Shown here one piece after another: positions 57,054 through 64,000 of a stretch of 64,000 nt of DNA. The stretch's first letter is position 1. Every line of letters begins with the position of its first letter. The stretch covers positions 62,001 to 126,000 of the forward strand of contig NZ_JAHRXF010000004.1 in assembly GCF_019104725.1 (NCBI RefSeq), given 5' to 3'. The DNA comes from Streptomyces corallincola (GTDB lineage: Bacteria > Actinomycetota > Actinomycetes > Streptomycetales > Streptomycetaceae). The notes below the pieces were generated by a model. It did not search any database. It was given only the letters and a program-made list of their open reading frames with translations, and was not told the DNA's origin. Position numbers and translations under genes: made by a program.

Positions 57054-57907
57054 GCGCCGCCCCCACCGCCACCGCCCCCGCCCCGGCCGCCGCGACCGCC
57101 GTGGCCCGTCCGGGCTCGGCGCCGGACGCCCGTATCCCGCTGCGCTCGCACGTGCGGCACACCGGCGCGCTGGTCCGCCGCAATCTGCTGTGGATCCGCC
57201 AGGACCCGGAGTCGATGTTCGACGCCCTTCTGATGCCGATCGTGTTCACCCTGCTGTTCGTGTACGTCTTCGGCGGCTCGATCGGCCAGGCGCTGGGCGG
57301 CGGCCAGGAGCGGTACGTGCAGTACGTCATCCCCGGCATGCTGGCGATGATGAGCATGACGCTGTCGCAGGCGGTCGGCACCGGGTTCAGCCAGGACTTC
57401 AACAGCGGGGTGATGGACCGGTTCCGCTCGCTGCCGATCGGGCGCGGCTCGGTGCTGTTCGCCAAGATCACCGTCGAGCTGGCGCGCATGCTGTTCGCCA
57501 CCGTGGTGCTGATGATCGTCGCGGTGCTGGTCGGTTTCCACATCGACAACTGGACCGGGCTCATCGCCACCGTGGGGCTGTCGGCGCTGTTCGCGTCGTC
57601 GATCATGTGGGTGTTCCTGGTGCTGGGCGTGATCATGAAGAACGCGCAGTCGGTGCAGGCGATGGGCTTCCTGGTGCTGTTCCCGCTCCAGTTCGGCTCG
57701 TCCATCTTCGCGCCGACCCAGTCGATGCCGGGCTGGCTCCAGGCGTTCACCGACTACAACCCGCTCTCCACGCTGGCCGACGCGGCACGCGGTCTGATGA
57801 TCGGCGGCCCGGTGGCGCACGACCTGTGGGTGACGGTGATCTGGTCGGTGGCGATCACGGCGGTGATGGGCCCGGTCGCCATCCACAAGTTCCGTACGAA
57901 GACGTGA
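57050..57907 (+). CDS. ABC exporter permease, DrrB / ABC-2 type
   Basis: A 285-residue membrane subunit with about six transmembrane helices. The ABC-2 family pattern is clear: LVRRNLLWIRQDPESMFDAL, VIPGMLAMMSMTLSQAVGTG, FNSGVMDRFRSLPIGRGSVL and PLQFGSSIFAPTQSMPGWLQ. It overlaps the ATPase gene by 4 bp and has its own gaggagg ribosome site inside the ATPase reading frame. The pair forms a complete two-gene exporter; the compound exported is unknown. A perfect 18-bp hairpin follows. Confidence 0.95.
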   Translation: MSAAPTATAPAPAAATAVARPGSAPDARIPLRSHVRHTGALVRRNLLWIRQDPESMFDALLMPIVFTLLFVYVFGGSIGQALGGGQERYVQYVIPGMLAMMSMTLSQAVGTGFSQDFNSGVMDRFRSLPIGRGSVLFAKITVELARMLFATVVLMIVAVLVGFHIDNWTGLIATVGLSALFASSIMWVFLVLGVIMKNAQSVQAMGFLVLFPLQFGSSIFAPTQSMPGWLQAFTDYNPLSTLADAARGLMIGGPVAHDLWVTVIWSVAITAVMGPVAIHKFRTKT

Positions 57908-57960
57908 CGTTGCTCCGCCGCTCCGGTCACTGATCCGGCCCCGTCGCGCACGGCCTCTTT

Positions 57961-58000
57961 CCCCGGCGGCCCGCACACCCTCGTGTGCGGGCCGCCGGGG
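57961..58000. terminator. Perfect 18-bp bidirectional hairpin
   Basis: ccccggcggcccgcacac pairs exactly with gtgtgcgggccgccgggg around a 4-nt loop (cctc). It lies between the convergent exporter permease and AfsR-like genes. It is among the strongest terminator-like structures in the window. Confidence 0.92.
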
Positions 58001-58004
58001 TGTG

Positions 58005-61000
58005 TCACACCAGGGCGGAGGCCGCCTCGAAGGTGAGGGCGGCGCCCTCGGTGTACGCCGCGTCGTAGCCGGTGCCGTCGAGCAGTTCGCGGACGCGGGT
58101 CTCGGTGCGGTCGCGCAACCGGCGTTCGGTGCTGGAGGCGAAGTGGCCCTGGGGCAGCAGCGCGTCGGCGGCGCCGATGCAGCGGGCCGCGTCGGCGGCC
58201 CGGTCGGGGCCGATGCCGGTCAGGGCCATCGCGCCGATGGTGAGTGCCAGCGAGGGGAGTTGGGGGATGACCGTCCCGGTGAGCGGTGTGGACGCCATGC
58301 CGAACGCCCGCCGCAGTTTCTCCAGCGACTCCCCGGTGCGGCCCTCCACCGCGTCCAGCCAGGCTTCCTGGGTGAGGATCACCGCGTCGAACACGATGAA
58401 GTGGGAGATCTTGAAGTCCCGCCGCAGCAGCCGGAGTTGCTCGCGGGCCTCGGCGGTGCGGTCGAACAGGCCGTACCAGGCGGCGAGGAAGAGCCGGGCG
58501 GCGGGCATCGCCTCGTTGTGGGCGCCGTCCTGGTCCGCGAGGACGTCCAGCAGCATCCGTTCGCCCCGGTCGAGTTCGCCCGCGTCCATCAGGACGCTGC
58601 CGAGCCGGGCGGTGAGCACGGCCACCTGGGCGCGGGCGCCGAGGTGTTCGGCGCGGGCGATGGCGGCCCGGTAGTCGTCGGCGGCGCCCCGGTAGGCGCC
58701 GGTGCGTTCGAGGGCCTCGCCGCGCGCGGCCAGTGCCTCGGCGGTGCCCCACTCGTCGCCGAGCCGGGTGAAGATCTCCAGGGCCTCCTCCGCGTCCCGG
58801 CCCGCGTCGCCGCTCCACGCGGTCTGGTTGGCGAGCAGATTGGCCCGCATCTGGAGGACACCGGCCAACTCCCATTCGAAACCGGGGGTTTCGCGGCTGG
58901 TGCGGACGGTGGCGTCGAGGATGGCGCGAACGCGGTCGGGGCCGTCGGTGAGGATGACCGCGAAGAACCAGAGCAGGCCGGGTGCCCGGCAGGTCTGCGG
59001 CTGCCCGGGCTCGTAGACCTGGGCGATGACCCGGAGCTTGGCCTGCGCCTCGACGGTGTCCCAGGCGTCGATCGCGGTGTCCATGCAGGCCAGATGGGCG
59101 AGGTGGAGGCCGCGCCGGGCCTCGTTGAGGAGTTCGCCGTCCAGCGGGGGCGGGGTGTCGGTGCAGCGCTGCCAGACCGGCAGGGCGGGGCGGACCGGTT
59201 CGCCGAAGGGGTCCGGGCCGAGTGCCATGACCTCCTCGCACCAGACGCGGGCCTCGATGCGCAGGTCGCGCATCTGCCAGTACCAGACCAGCGAGAGCAC
59301 CAGGCTGAGCGCCTCCTGCTCGTCGCGGACGGCGACCGCGTGGCGGAGCGCGGTGCGCAGGTTCTCGTACTCCGACTGAAACCGTCCGATGGCCTCGCGC
59401 TGCCGGGATCCACGCAGCAACGGGTCGGTGGTGCGGGCGAGTTCGCGGTAGTACGTCAAGTGGTCGCGGGCGGCGCCGGTACGGTCGCCGCGTTCGTCGA
59501 GGCGTTCGGCGGCGTACTCGGTGACGGTCTCCAGCAGCCGGTAGCGCATGGTGCCGTCGGCCGAAGGGGCGGCCACCACGAGGGACTTGTCCACCAGGGA
59601 GCCGAGCGCGTCCAGGGCGAGCGGGCCGCAGACGGCCTCGGCGGCGGCGAGGTCGCAGCCGCCCGCGAACACCGACAGCCGGGACAGCACGTCCCGTTCG
59701 CCCGCGTCGAGCAGGTCCCAGGACCAGTCCACGACGGCGCGCAGGGTCTGCTGGCGGGGCAGCACGGTGCGGCTGCCGGAGGTGAGGAGGCGGAAACGGT
59801 CGTCGAGGCGGTCCGCGATCTGGCGCGGGGTGAGCATCCGCAGCCGGGCGGCGGCGAGTTCGATGGCGAGCGGGAGTCCGTCGAGGCGGCGGCAGATCTC
59901 CGCGCAGGATTCCGGGTCGTCCCCGGTGCGGAAGCCGGGCCGGGCGGCGGCGCCGCGCTCGGCGAGCAGCCGGAGCGCGACCGGCTCGGGCAGCGGCTCC
60001 ACCGGTCGGACCAACTCCCCCGGCACGCCCAGGGGTTCGCGGCTGGTGGCGAGGACGGTGACCTCGGGGCAGCGGGCCAGCAGGTGTTCGGCGAGGCGGG
60101 CGGCGGCGCCGACGACGTGCTCGCAGTTGTCGAGGACGATCAGCATGCGGCGGCGGGCGCAGTGGTCCACCAGCCGGTCCAGCGGGTCGTGCGGCTCCGC
60201 GACCGAGCGCATCGCCTCGGCACCCGCGCCGTGCAGCACGGTCTCGCGGGCGCCGATCGCGGTGAGCACGGCCTGCGGTACCGCGTCCGGGTCGTCCACG
60301 GGCGCGAGTTCGGCCAGCCAGACACCGTCGCGGACGGTGTCCCGCACGGCTTCGGCGGCTTCCTGGGAGAGGCGGGTCTTGCCCGCGCCGCCGGGGCCGA
60401 GCAGGGTGACCAGGCGGGCGGTGGCCAGGTCGGCGCCGATCGCGGCGATGTCGCTCTCCCGGCCGACGAACGAGGTGAGCCGGGCGGGCAGGTTGCCGCG
60501 CGGCGCCCCGCGCCCGGCGGGCGTCCGCTCCTGCTGCTGCCCGTCCAGCAACTCCGCGTGCAGGGAGCGCAGTTCGGGCCCCGGGTCGGAACCGAGCCGG
60601 TCCGCGAGCAGCCGTCGTACCTCGTCGTAGGCGGCGAGCGCGCGGGCCGGACGTCCGGCGTCCCGCAGCGCGCGCAGCCGGAGCGCCTGGAGGGTCTCGT
60701 CCAGCGGGTGCAGATCGCACAGCGCGGCCAGTTCGGGCAGCGTCTCCTCGGCCCGGCCGAGCGCCAGCGCGGCGGTGTGTCTGCCGCGCAGCGCGTCCAG
60801 CCGCCGGGTCTCCCAGCGGACCTCCTCGGCGGCCCGGTCCGGCAGGTCCGCGAGCGCGGGTCCGCGCCACAGCCCGAGCGCGTCGTCCAGCACGGCGGCG
60901 GCCTTCGCGGGGTCGCCGTCGGCGAGCGCGGCCAGGCCCTCGCCGGTGAGCCGGTCGAACCGGGTGAGATCGACGTCGTCGGGTCCGGCGGCGAGCCGGT

Positions 61001-61256
61001 ACCCCCCGCCGTCGGAGGCGACGGCGTCCGCGCCGAGCGCCCGCCGCAGCCGCCCGATCAGCGCCTGGAGCGCGCCCGCCGCGTCGGCGGGCGGCTCGTC
61101 CCCCCACACCTCGTCCACCAGCACCCCGGCGGGCACCGTCCGTCCCGCCCGGAGCGCGAGCACGCACAGCAGGGCGCGCAGCCGCGCCCCGCCGAGCGGG
61201 ACGGCACTGCCGTCGGGGCGGAGAACCTGCGTGGACCCGAGTATCCGATAACGCAC
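58005..61256 (-). CDS. AfsR/SARP-type transcriptional regulator (BTAD + NB-ARC + TPR)
   Basis: A 1083-residue multidomain regulator. An OmpR-like winged helix (1-90; LGGARLRALLCVLALRAGRT, ALQALIGRLRRALG) leads into a bacterial transcriptional activation domain (about 95-245). An NB-ARC ATPase follows (Walker A LLGPGGAGKTRLS near 285; LIVLDNCEHV near 375; then ATSREPLGVPGELVRPVEPL). The last 500 residues are helical TPR-like. GTG start with a gggaga site. Such proteins switch on secondary-metabolite or stress genes in response to ATP/ADP and a partner. It converges on the DrrAB-like exporter. No biosynthetic cluster is visible in the window. Confidence 0.94.
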   Translation of the reverse strand: MRYRILGSTQVLRPDGSAVPLGGARLRALLCVLALRAGRTVPAGVLVDEVWGDEPPADAAGALQALIGRLRRALGADAVASDGGGYRLAAGPDDVDLTRFDRLTGEGLAALADGDPAKAAAVLDDALGLWRGPALADLPDRAAEEVRWETRRLDALRGRHTAALALGRAEETLPELAALCDLHPLDETLQALRLRALRDAGRPARALAAYDEVRRLLADRLGSDPGPELRSLHAELLDGQQQERTPAGRGAPRGNLPARLTSFVGRESDIAAIGADLATARLVTLLGPGGAGKTRLSQEAAEAVRDTVRDGVWLAELAPVDDPDAVPQAVLTAIGARETVLHGAGAEAMRSVAEPHDPLDRLVDHCARRRMLIVLDNCEHVVGAAARLAEHLLARCPEVTVLATSREPLGVPGELVRPVEPLPEPVALRLLAERGAAARPGFRTGDDPESCAEICRRLDGLPLAIELAAARLRMLTPRQIADRLDDRFRLLTSGSRTVLPRQQTLRAVVDWSWDLLDAGERDVLSRLSVFAGGCDLAAAEAVCGPLALDALGSLVDKSLVVAAPSADGTMRYRLLETVTEYAAERLDERGDRTGAARDHLTYYRELARTTDPLLRGSRQREAIGRFQSEYENLRTALRHAVAVRDEQEALSLVLSLVWYWQMRDLRIEARVWCEEVMALGPDPFGEPVRPALPVWQRCTDTPPPLDGELLNEARRGLHLAHLACMDTAIDAWDTVEAQAKLRVIAQVYEPGQPQTCRAPGLLWFFAVILTDGPDRVRAILDATVRTSRETPGFEWELAGVLQMRANLLANQTAWSGDAGRDAEEALEIFTRLGDEWGTAEALAARGEALERTGAYRGAADDYRAAIARAEHLGARAQVAVLTARLGSVLMDAGELDRGERMLLDVLADQDGAHNEAMPAARLFLAAWYGLFDRTAEAREQLRLLRRDFKISHFIVFDAVILTQEAWLDAVEGRTGESLEKLRRAFGMASTPLTGTVIPQLPSLALTIGAMALTGIGPDRAADAARCIGAADALLPQGHFASSTERRLRDRTETRVRELLDGTGYDAAYTEGAALTFEAASALV

Positions 61257-61289
61257 CCGCCCATTCTCCCCGCCCGCCGGGCCGGGACG

Positions 61290-61405
61290 CTTCCGGGTTT
61301 ACGAGGTCGTCGCTTCCGGGTTTACGAGGTCGTCGCCTCCGGGTTCCACGAAGTCGTCGCCTCCGGGTTCACGGGGCCGGTGCCTCCGGCTTCACGAAGT
61401 CGTGG
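61290..61405. repeat. Five 23-nt tandem repeats (cctccgggttcacgaagtcg type)
   Basis: The units start at 61290, 61313, 61336, 61360 and 61383. The first two are identical (cttccgggtttacgaggtcg plus tcg); the third is 24 nt; the others vary by a few bases. They lie in the leader between the AfsR-like gene and the divergent M50 protease gene, close to where the AfsR-like promoter should be. Confidence 0.9.
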
Positions 61406-61540
61406 CGACCGGGTCGCGGGACACGCCGGGTGGCGGGAACCCCGTGCCGCCCGCCGGACGTTCCCAGCGGTGACGCCCGGTAGCGTTCGGGTGTGCGGCG
61501 GGTCCCCCGTCCGCAGGGGTCCACAGCGCAGGGAGTACGC

Positions 61541-62341
61541 ATGGCCACCGCCACCGCCCGGAGCGGCGAACGCCGGATCAGTCCCGTGTTCCTCGGGATC
61601 GTGGCCGTCACGGCGGTGACGGGCTGGGCGGCGTGGACGGGCTGGGCGGCGCGGCCGGGGATCGCGGTGTTCCTGTTCGTGACGGCGGCGTGGGTGGTGT
61701 CGCTCTGCCTGCACGAGTACGCGCACGCCCGGACCGCGCTGCACGGCGGGGATCTGTCGGTGGGCGACAAGGGCTATCTGACGCTGAACCCGCTGAAGTA
61801 CACCCACGCCCTGCTCAGCATCGTGCTGCCGCTGCTGTTCGTGATCGCGGGCGGGATCGGGCTGCCCGGCGGGGCGGTGTTCATCGAGCGGGACCGCATC
61901 AGGGGCCGCTGGCGGCACAGCCTGATCTCGGCGGCCGGACCGCTGACGAACGTGCTCTTCGCGGCGGTGTGCACGGCGCCGTTCTGGCTGGGCGCGCTGG
62001 ACGGGGTGCCCCGCGACTTCCGGTTCGCGCTGGCGTTCCTGGCACTGCTCCAGGTGACGGCGGCGATCCTGAACTTCCTGCCGGTGCCGGGCCTGGACGG
62101 CTACGGCGTGGTCGAGCCCTGGCTGTCGTACGGCGTGAAGCGGCAGGTCGCGCCGTTCGCGCCGTACGGCCTGATGCTGGTGTTCGCGCTGCTGTGGGTG
62201 CCGTCGGTCAACGCGGTGTTCTTCGACGTGGTGGACGCGGTGCTGCGGCACCTCGGGGTGGGCGACGCCGACTCCTACTGCGGGCAGCAGCTGTACCGGT
62301 TCTGGACGCAGGGCGATCCGGGCTGCGCGTTCGTCCGCTGA
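61541..62341 (+). CDS. M50-like site-2 protease family membrane protein
   Basis: A 266-residue intramembrane metalloprotease-like protein. The zinc motif is HEYAHA (about residue 57-62) in helix 2, and the third ligand motif is NFLPVPGLDGYG (about 180-192), as in the S2P/Rip subgroup without PDZ domain. About six hydrophobic segments are seen. A cysteine pair near the C-terminus (YCGQQLYRFWTQGDPGCAF) is unusual. The ATG has a gggag ribosome site. It may cleave membrane-bound regulators such as anti-sigma factors; no partner is in the immediate vicinity. Confidence 0.92.
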   Translation: MATATARSGERRISPVFLGIVAVTAVTGWAAWTGWAARPGIAVFLFVTAAWVVSLCLHEYAHARTALHGGDLSVGDKGYLTLNPLKYTHALLSIVLPLLFVIAGGIGLPGGAVFIERDRIRGRWRHSLISAAGPLTNVLFAAVCTAPFWLGALDGVPRDFRFALAFLALLQVTAAILNFLPVPGLDGYGVVEPWLSYGVKRQVAPFAPYGLMLVFALLWVPSVNAVFFDVVDAVLRHLGVGDADSYCGQQLYRFWTQGDPGCAFVR

Positions 62342-62361
62342 CGTACGGCGCCGAGTCGCCT

Positions 62362-62553
62362 TCAGCCGGTGACGGAGGTGCCGCCGCCCCGGGTGGCCCG
62401 GTCGCGCTTCACGTAGTACCAGGTCATGTTGGACGACAGCCCCGCGAGCAGGACCCAGACGATGCCCAGCAGGCTGCCCTGCACGAACGAGACGACCGCC
62501 GCCGCGGTGGCGAGGACGCACACGGCCAGGGTGTAGAGGGCGATGCGGGGCAT
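62362..62553 (-). CDS. Small two-helix membrane protein
   Basis: A 63-residue protein. Two hydrophobic segments (IALYTLAVCVLATAAAVVSF and LLGIVWVLLAGLSSNMTWYY) are followed by a basic tail (VKRDRATRGGG). It starts at an ATG with a taggag site 10 bp upstream. This kind of small membrane protein is common in Streptomyces and unassigned. It ends 20 bp from the convergent M50 gene; a functional link is possible but not shown. Confidence 0.75.
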   Translation of the reverse strand: MPRIALYTLAVCVLATAAAVVSFVQGSLLGIVWVLLAGLSSNMTWYYVKRDRATRGGGTSVTG

Positions 62554-62672
62554 GGGACGGGGCTCCTAGCTGGGGTGGTGCGACGGCGTACGGCGACCGT
62601 ACCGGGGGACACCGCGGCGACGGACGTGCGCCGACCAGTGTCCCCCATCGGCCGGGGGCAGGGGGCAGGGGA

Positions 62673-63398
62673 TCAGACGTCGGTGACCCGGAGCCCGGCG
62701 TGCGCCTTGTACCGGCGGTTGACGGAGATCAGGTTGGCGACCAGGGACTCCACCTGGTGGGCGTTGCGCAGCCGTCCGGCGAACACACCGCGCATACCGG
62801 GGACGCGTCCGGCGAGCGCCTGCACGATCTCGACGTCGGCGCGGTCCTCGCCGAGCACCATCACATCGGTGTCGATCCGCTCGATCTCCGGGTCCTGGAG
62901 GAGTACGGCGGACAGGTGGTGGAAGGCGGCGGTGACCCGCGACTCCGGCAGCAGCGCGGCGGCCTGCTGGGCGGCGGAGCCCTCCTCGGGCTTCAGCGCG
63001 TAGGCACCCTGCTTGTCGAAACCGAGCGGGTTGACGCAGTCCACGACCAGTTTCCCGGCCAGTTCCTCCCGCAGCGACTCCAGGGTCCTGCCGTGTCCGT
63101 CCCAGGGGACGGCGACGATCACGAGGTCGCTGCGGCGCGCGGTCTCGGCGTTGTCGGCGCCCTCGATGCCGTGGCCCAGTTCCCCGGCCGCCGCCCGCGC
63201 CCGCTCGGCGGCCCGCGATCCGATGATCACCTTCTGCCCGGCGAGGGCGAGCCGGTAGGCGAGTCCCTTGCCCTGCGGTCCGGTCCCGCCGAGCACGCCG
63301 ACGACCAGCCCGGACACGTCGGGCAGGTCCCAGGGGTCCTTGGCGGGCGCCTTCGCGGGCGGCGTCGCGGGGGTCTGTGCACTGTCGGAAGAGGTCAT
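62673..63398 (-). CDS. npdG: NADPH-dependent F420 reductase (F420H2:NADP oxidoreductase)
   Basis: A 241-residue enzyme that shuttles hydride between NADPH and coenzyme F420. A Pro/Ala-rich leader (1-32) precedes the glycine-rich NADP motif LGGTGPQGKGLAYRLALAG; the NADPH-phosphate contact region IIGSRAAERARAAA and the characteristic VVDCVNPLGFDKQG and GRLRNAHQVESLVANLISVN follow. It lies alone on the minus strand, with divergent start of the next gene. It supplies reduced F420 to oxidoreductases elsewhere on the chromosome. Confidence 0.92.
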   Translation of the reverse strand: MTSSDSAQTPATPPAKAPAKDPWDLPDVSGLVVGVLGGTGPQGKGLAYRLALAGQKVIIGSRAAERARAAAGELGHGIEGADNAETARRSDLVIVAVPWDGHGRTLESLREELAGKLVVDCVNPLGFDKQGAYALKPEEGSAAQQAAALLPESRVTAAFHHLSAVLLQDPEIERIDTDVMVLGEDRADVEIVQALAGRVPGMRGVFAGRLRNAHQVESLVANLISVNRRYKAHAGLRVTDV

Positions 63399-63532
63399 GG
63401 GCCCGACTCTACGTCCGTGCGGGCGGGGTCACCGGGGCGGTACCCGCGGTGGCGGCCGACCGCGGCGACGCTGTCCCCGGACCGGGCGAACCCTGCCCGA
63501 ACACCCCACACGGGCGGCCGTGTTGGGGCAGC

Positions 63533-64000
63533 ATGCGGCACATGGACGCCGTACGGGTCGCGCTGCTGCGGGATGTGCTCGCCGGAACCGAGTGGCTCGG
63601 TGCCACCCGGCGGTTCGGGGGGACGCTGCGCGGTGCGGTGACCGCGCGCGGCGGCGGGCTGCTGCTGGTCGGCACGCCCGCCTACGAGCCCTGGCATCTG
63701 GCCGCCCACCTGGTGGACGAGGCAGCCTGGTCCGGCACCCCCGAGCTGGCCCCCACCCTGATCCGGCACGCCGCCCGCCCCCAGGACCCGGCCCACCTCT
63801 CCGTCGGCCCCGCCCGCATCACCACCGCCCGGCGCGGCGAGACTCTCCTCGTCGTCGCCCCCGACGAACCCCCCGCCCTCCTGGAACGCCTCCACACCGC
63901 CCGCCGCTCCGGCGTCACCGTCCTCTCCCTCGGCGCGCCCGACGGCGAACTGGCCGCCCTCTCCCACGAGTCCCTGGCCGTCCCCGAGTGCGCGGAACTC
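63533..64000 (+). CDS. 5' part of an uncharacterised protein (cut by the window end)
   Basis: An open frame begins with ATG at 63533 (or the second Met at 63542) and runs without a stop to the window end, giving 156 residues: MRHMDAVRVALLRDVLAGTE, then a first alpha/beta part (RGGGLLLVGTPAYEPWHLAA) and later VVAPDEPPALLERLHTARRS and VTVLSLGAPDGELAAL. The alternating beta strand and helix pattern looks like a SIS- or Rossmann-type domain, but I do not recognise the family. It is divergent from the F420 reductase gene over 134 bp. Confidence 0.75.
   Translation, partial: MRHMDAVRVALLRDVLAGTEWLGATRRFGGTLRGAVTARGGGLLLVGTPAYEPWHLAAHLVDEAAWSGTPELAPTLIRHAARPQDPAHLSVGPARITTARRGETLLVVAPDEPPALLERLHTARRSGVTVLSLGAPDGELAALSHESLAVPECAEL

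Noticed and set aside
57754-61167. A second 1137-residue minus-strand frame inside the AfsR-like gene
   Set aside because: Out-of-frame shadow with Arg/Pro/Gly-rich composition; the true frame has Walker A and winged-helix motifs.

Overview
The window is a high-GC (roughly 70-73 % by eye) actinobacterial chromosome segment, almost certainly Streptomyces. The reasons are extreme third-position G/C bias, frequent GTG starts, GGAGG-type ribosome sites, many secreted and lipoprotein genes, TetR/LuxR/SARP-type regulators, and a gene order (malR-malEFG-aglA, glnE, glnA2-type glutamine synthetase-like gene, nadE, panB, DrrAB-type transporter, AfsR-like regulator) that I recognise from the core Streptomyces chromosome. 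No rRNA, tRNA, CRISPR array, prophage or insertion sequence was seen. About 49 protein genes are supported; the first and last are cut by the window edges.

Layout. 1-10.6 kb: end of an unknown gene, an orphan winged-helix regulator, an NAD-dependent reductase, a two-component system, a secreted DUF1996 protein, a lipoprotein, a TPR protein, a membrane protein whose N-terminus looks like a degenerate sigma factor, and a TetR regulator. 10.6-25 kb: starch and maltose use: secreted amylase-pullulanase, secreted alpha-amylase, alpha-glucosidase AglA, the MalEFG importer, and the divergent LacI-type repressor MalR. All promoter regions of the extracellular and uptake genes carry CTTGC/GCAAG operator elements, so starch is cut outside, imported as maltodextrin and split inside under one regulator. 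The importer ATPase is not here (in Streptomyces it is the shared MsiK).

25-33.6 kb: a PAP2-type phosphatase, GlnE, and a three-gene unit (secreted phosphoesterase, MFS transporter, TolB-like protein) preceded by a two-unit PHO-box-like sequence, then a VOC protein and a lipoprotein. 33.6-42.2 kb: an orphan VapB-like antitoxin, a GlnA2-type gamma-glutamylpolyamine synthetase-like gene lacking the adenylylation tyrosine, DUF3105 and DUF305 proteins, a sedolisin protease followed by an I36-inhibitor-like lipoprotein, and NAD synthetase.

42.3-49.2 kb: a compact, probably accessory, lipid/ketone catabolic cluster (enoyl-CoA hydratase, TetR, esterase, Baeyer-Villiger-type monooxygenase, acyl-CoA ligase, SDR) that resembles the mycobacterial mymA operon in content and has a repeated putative operator. 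49.4-54.7 kb: two MFS exporters, an endonuclease/exonuclease/phosphatase-fold protein and a TetR regulator. 54.9-64 kb: panB, a DrrAB-type ABC exporter, an AfsR/SARP-type regulator, an M50 protease, a small membrane protein, an F420:NADP reductase and the start of an unknown gene.

Intergenic spaces are rich in short tandem repeats (7-, 14-, 15-, 18- and 23-nt units) and very strong bidirectional hairpin terminators.
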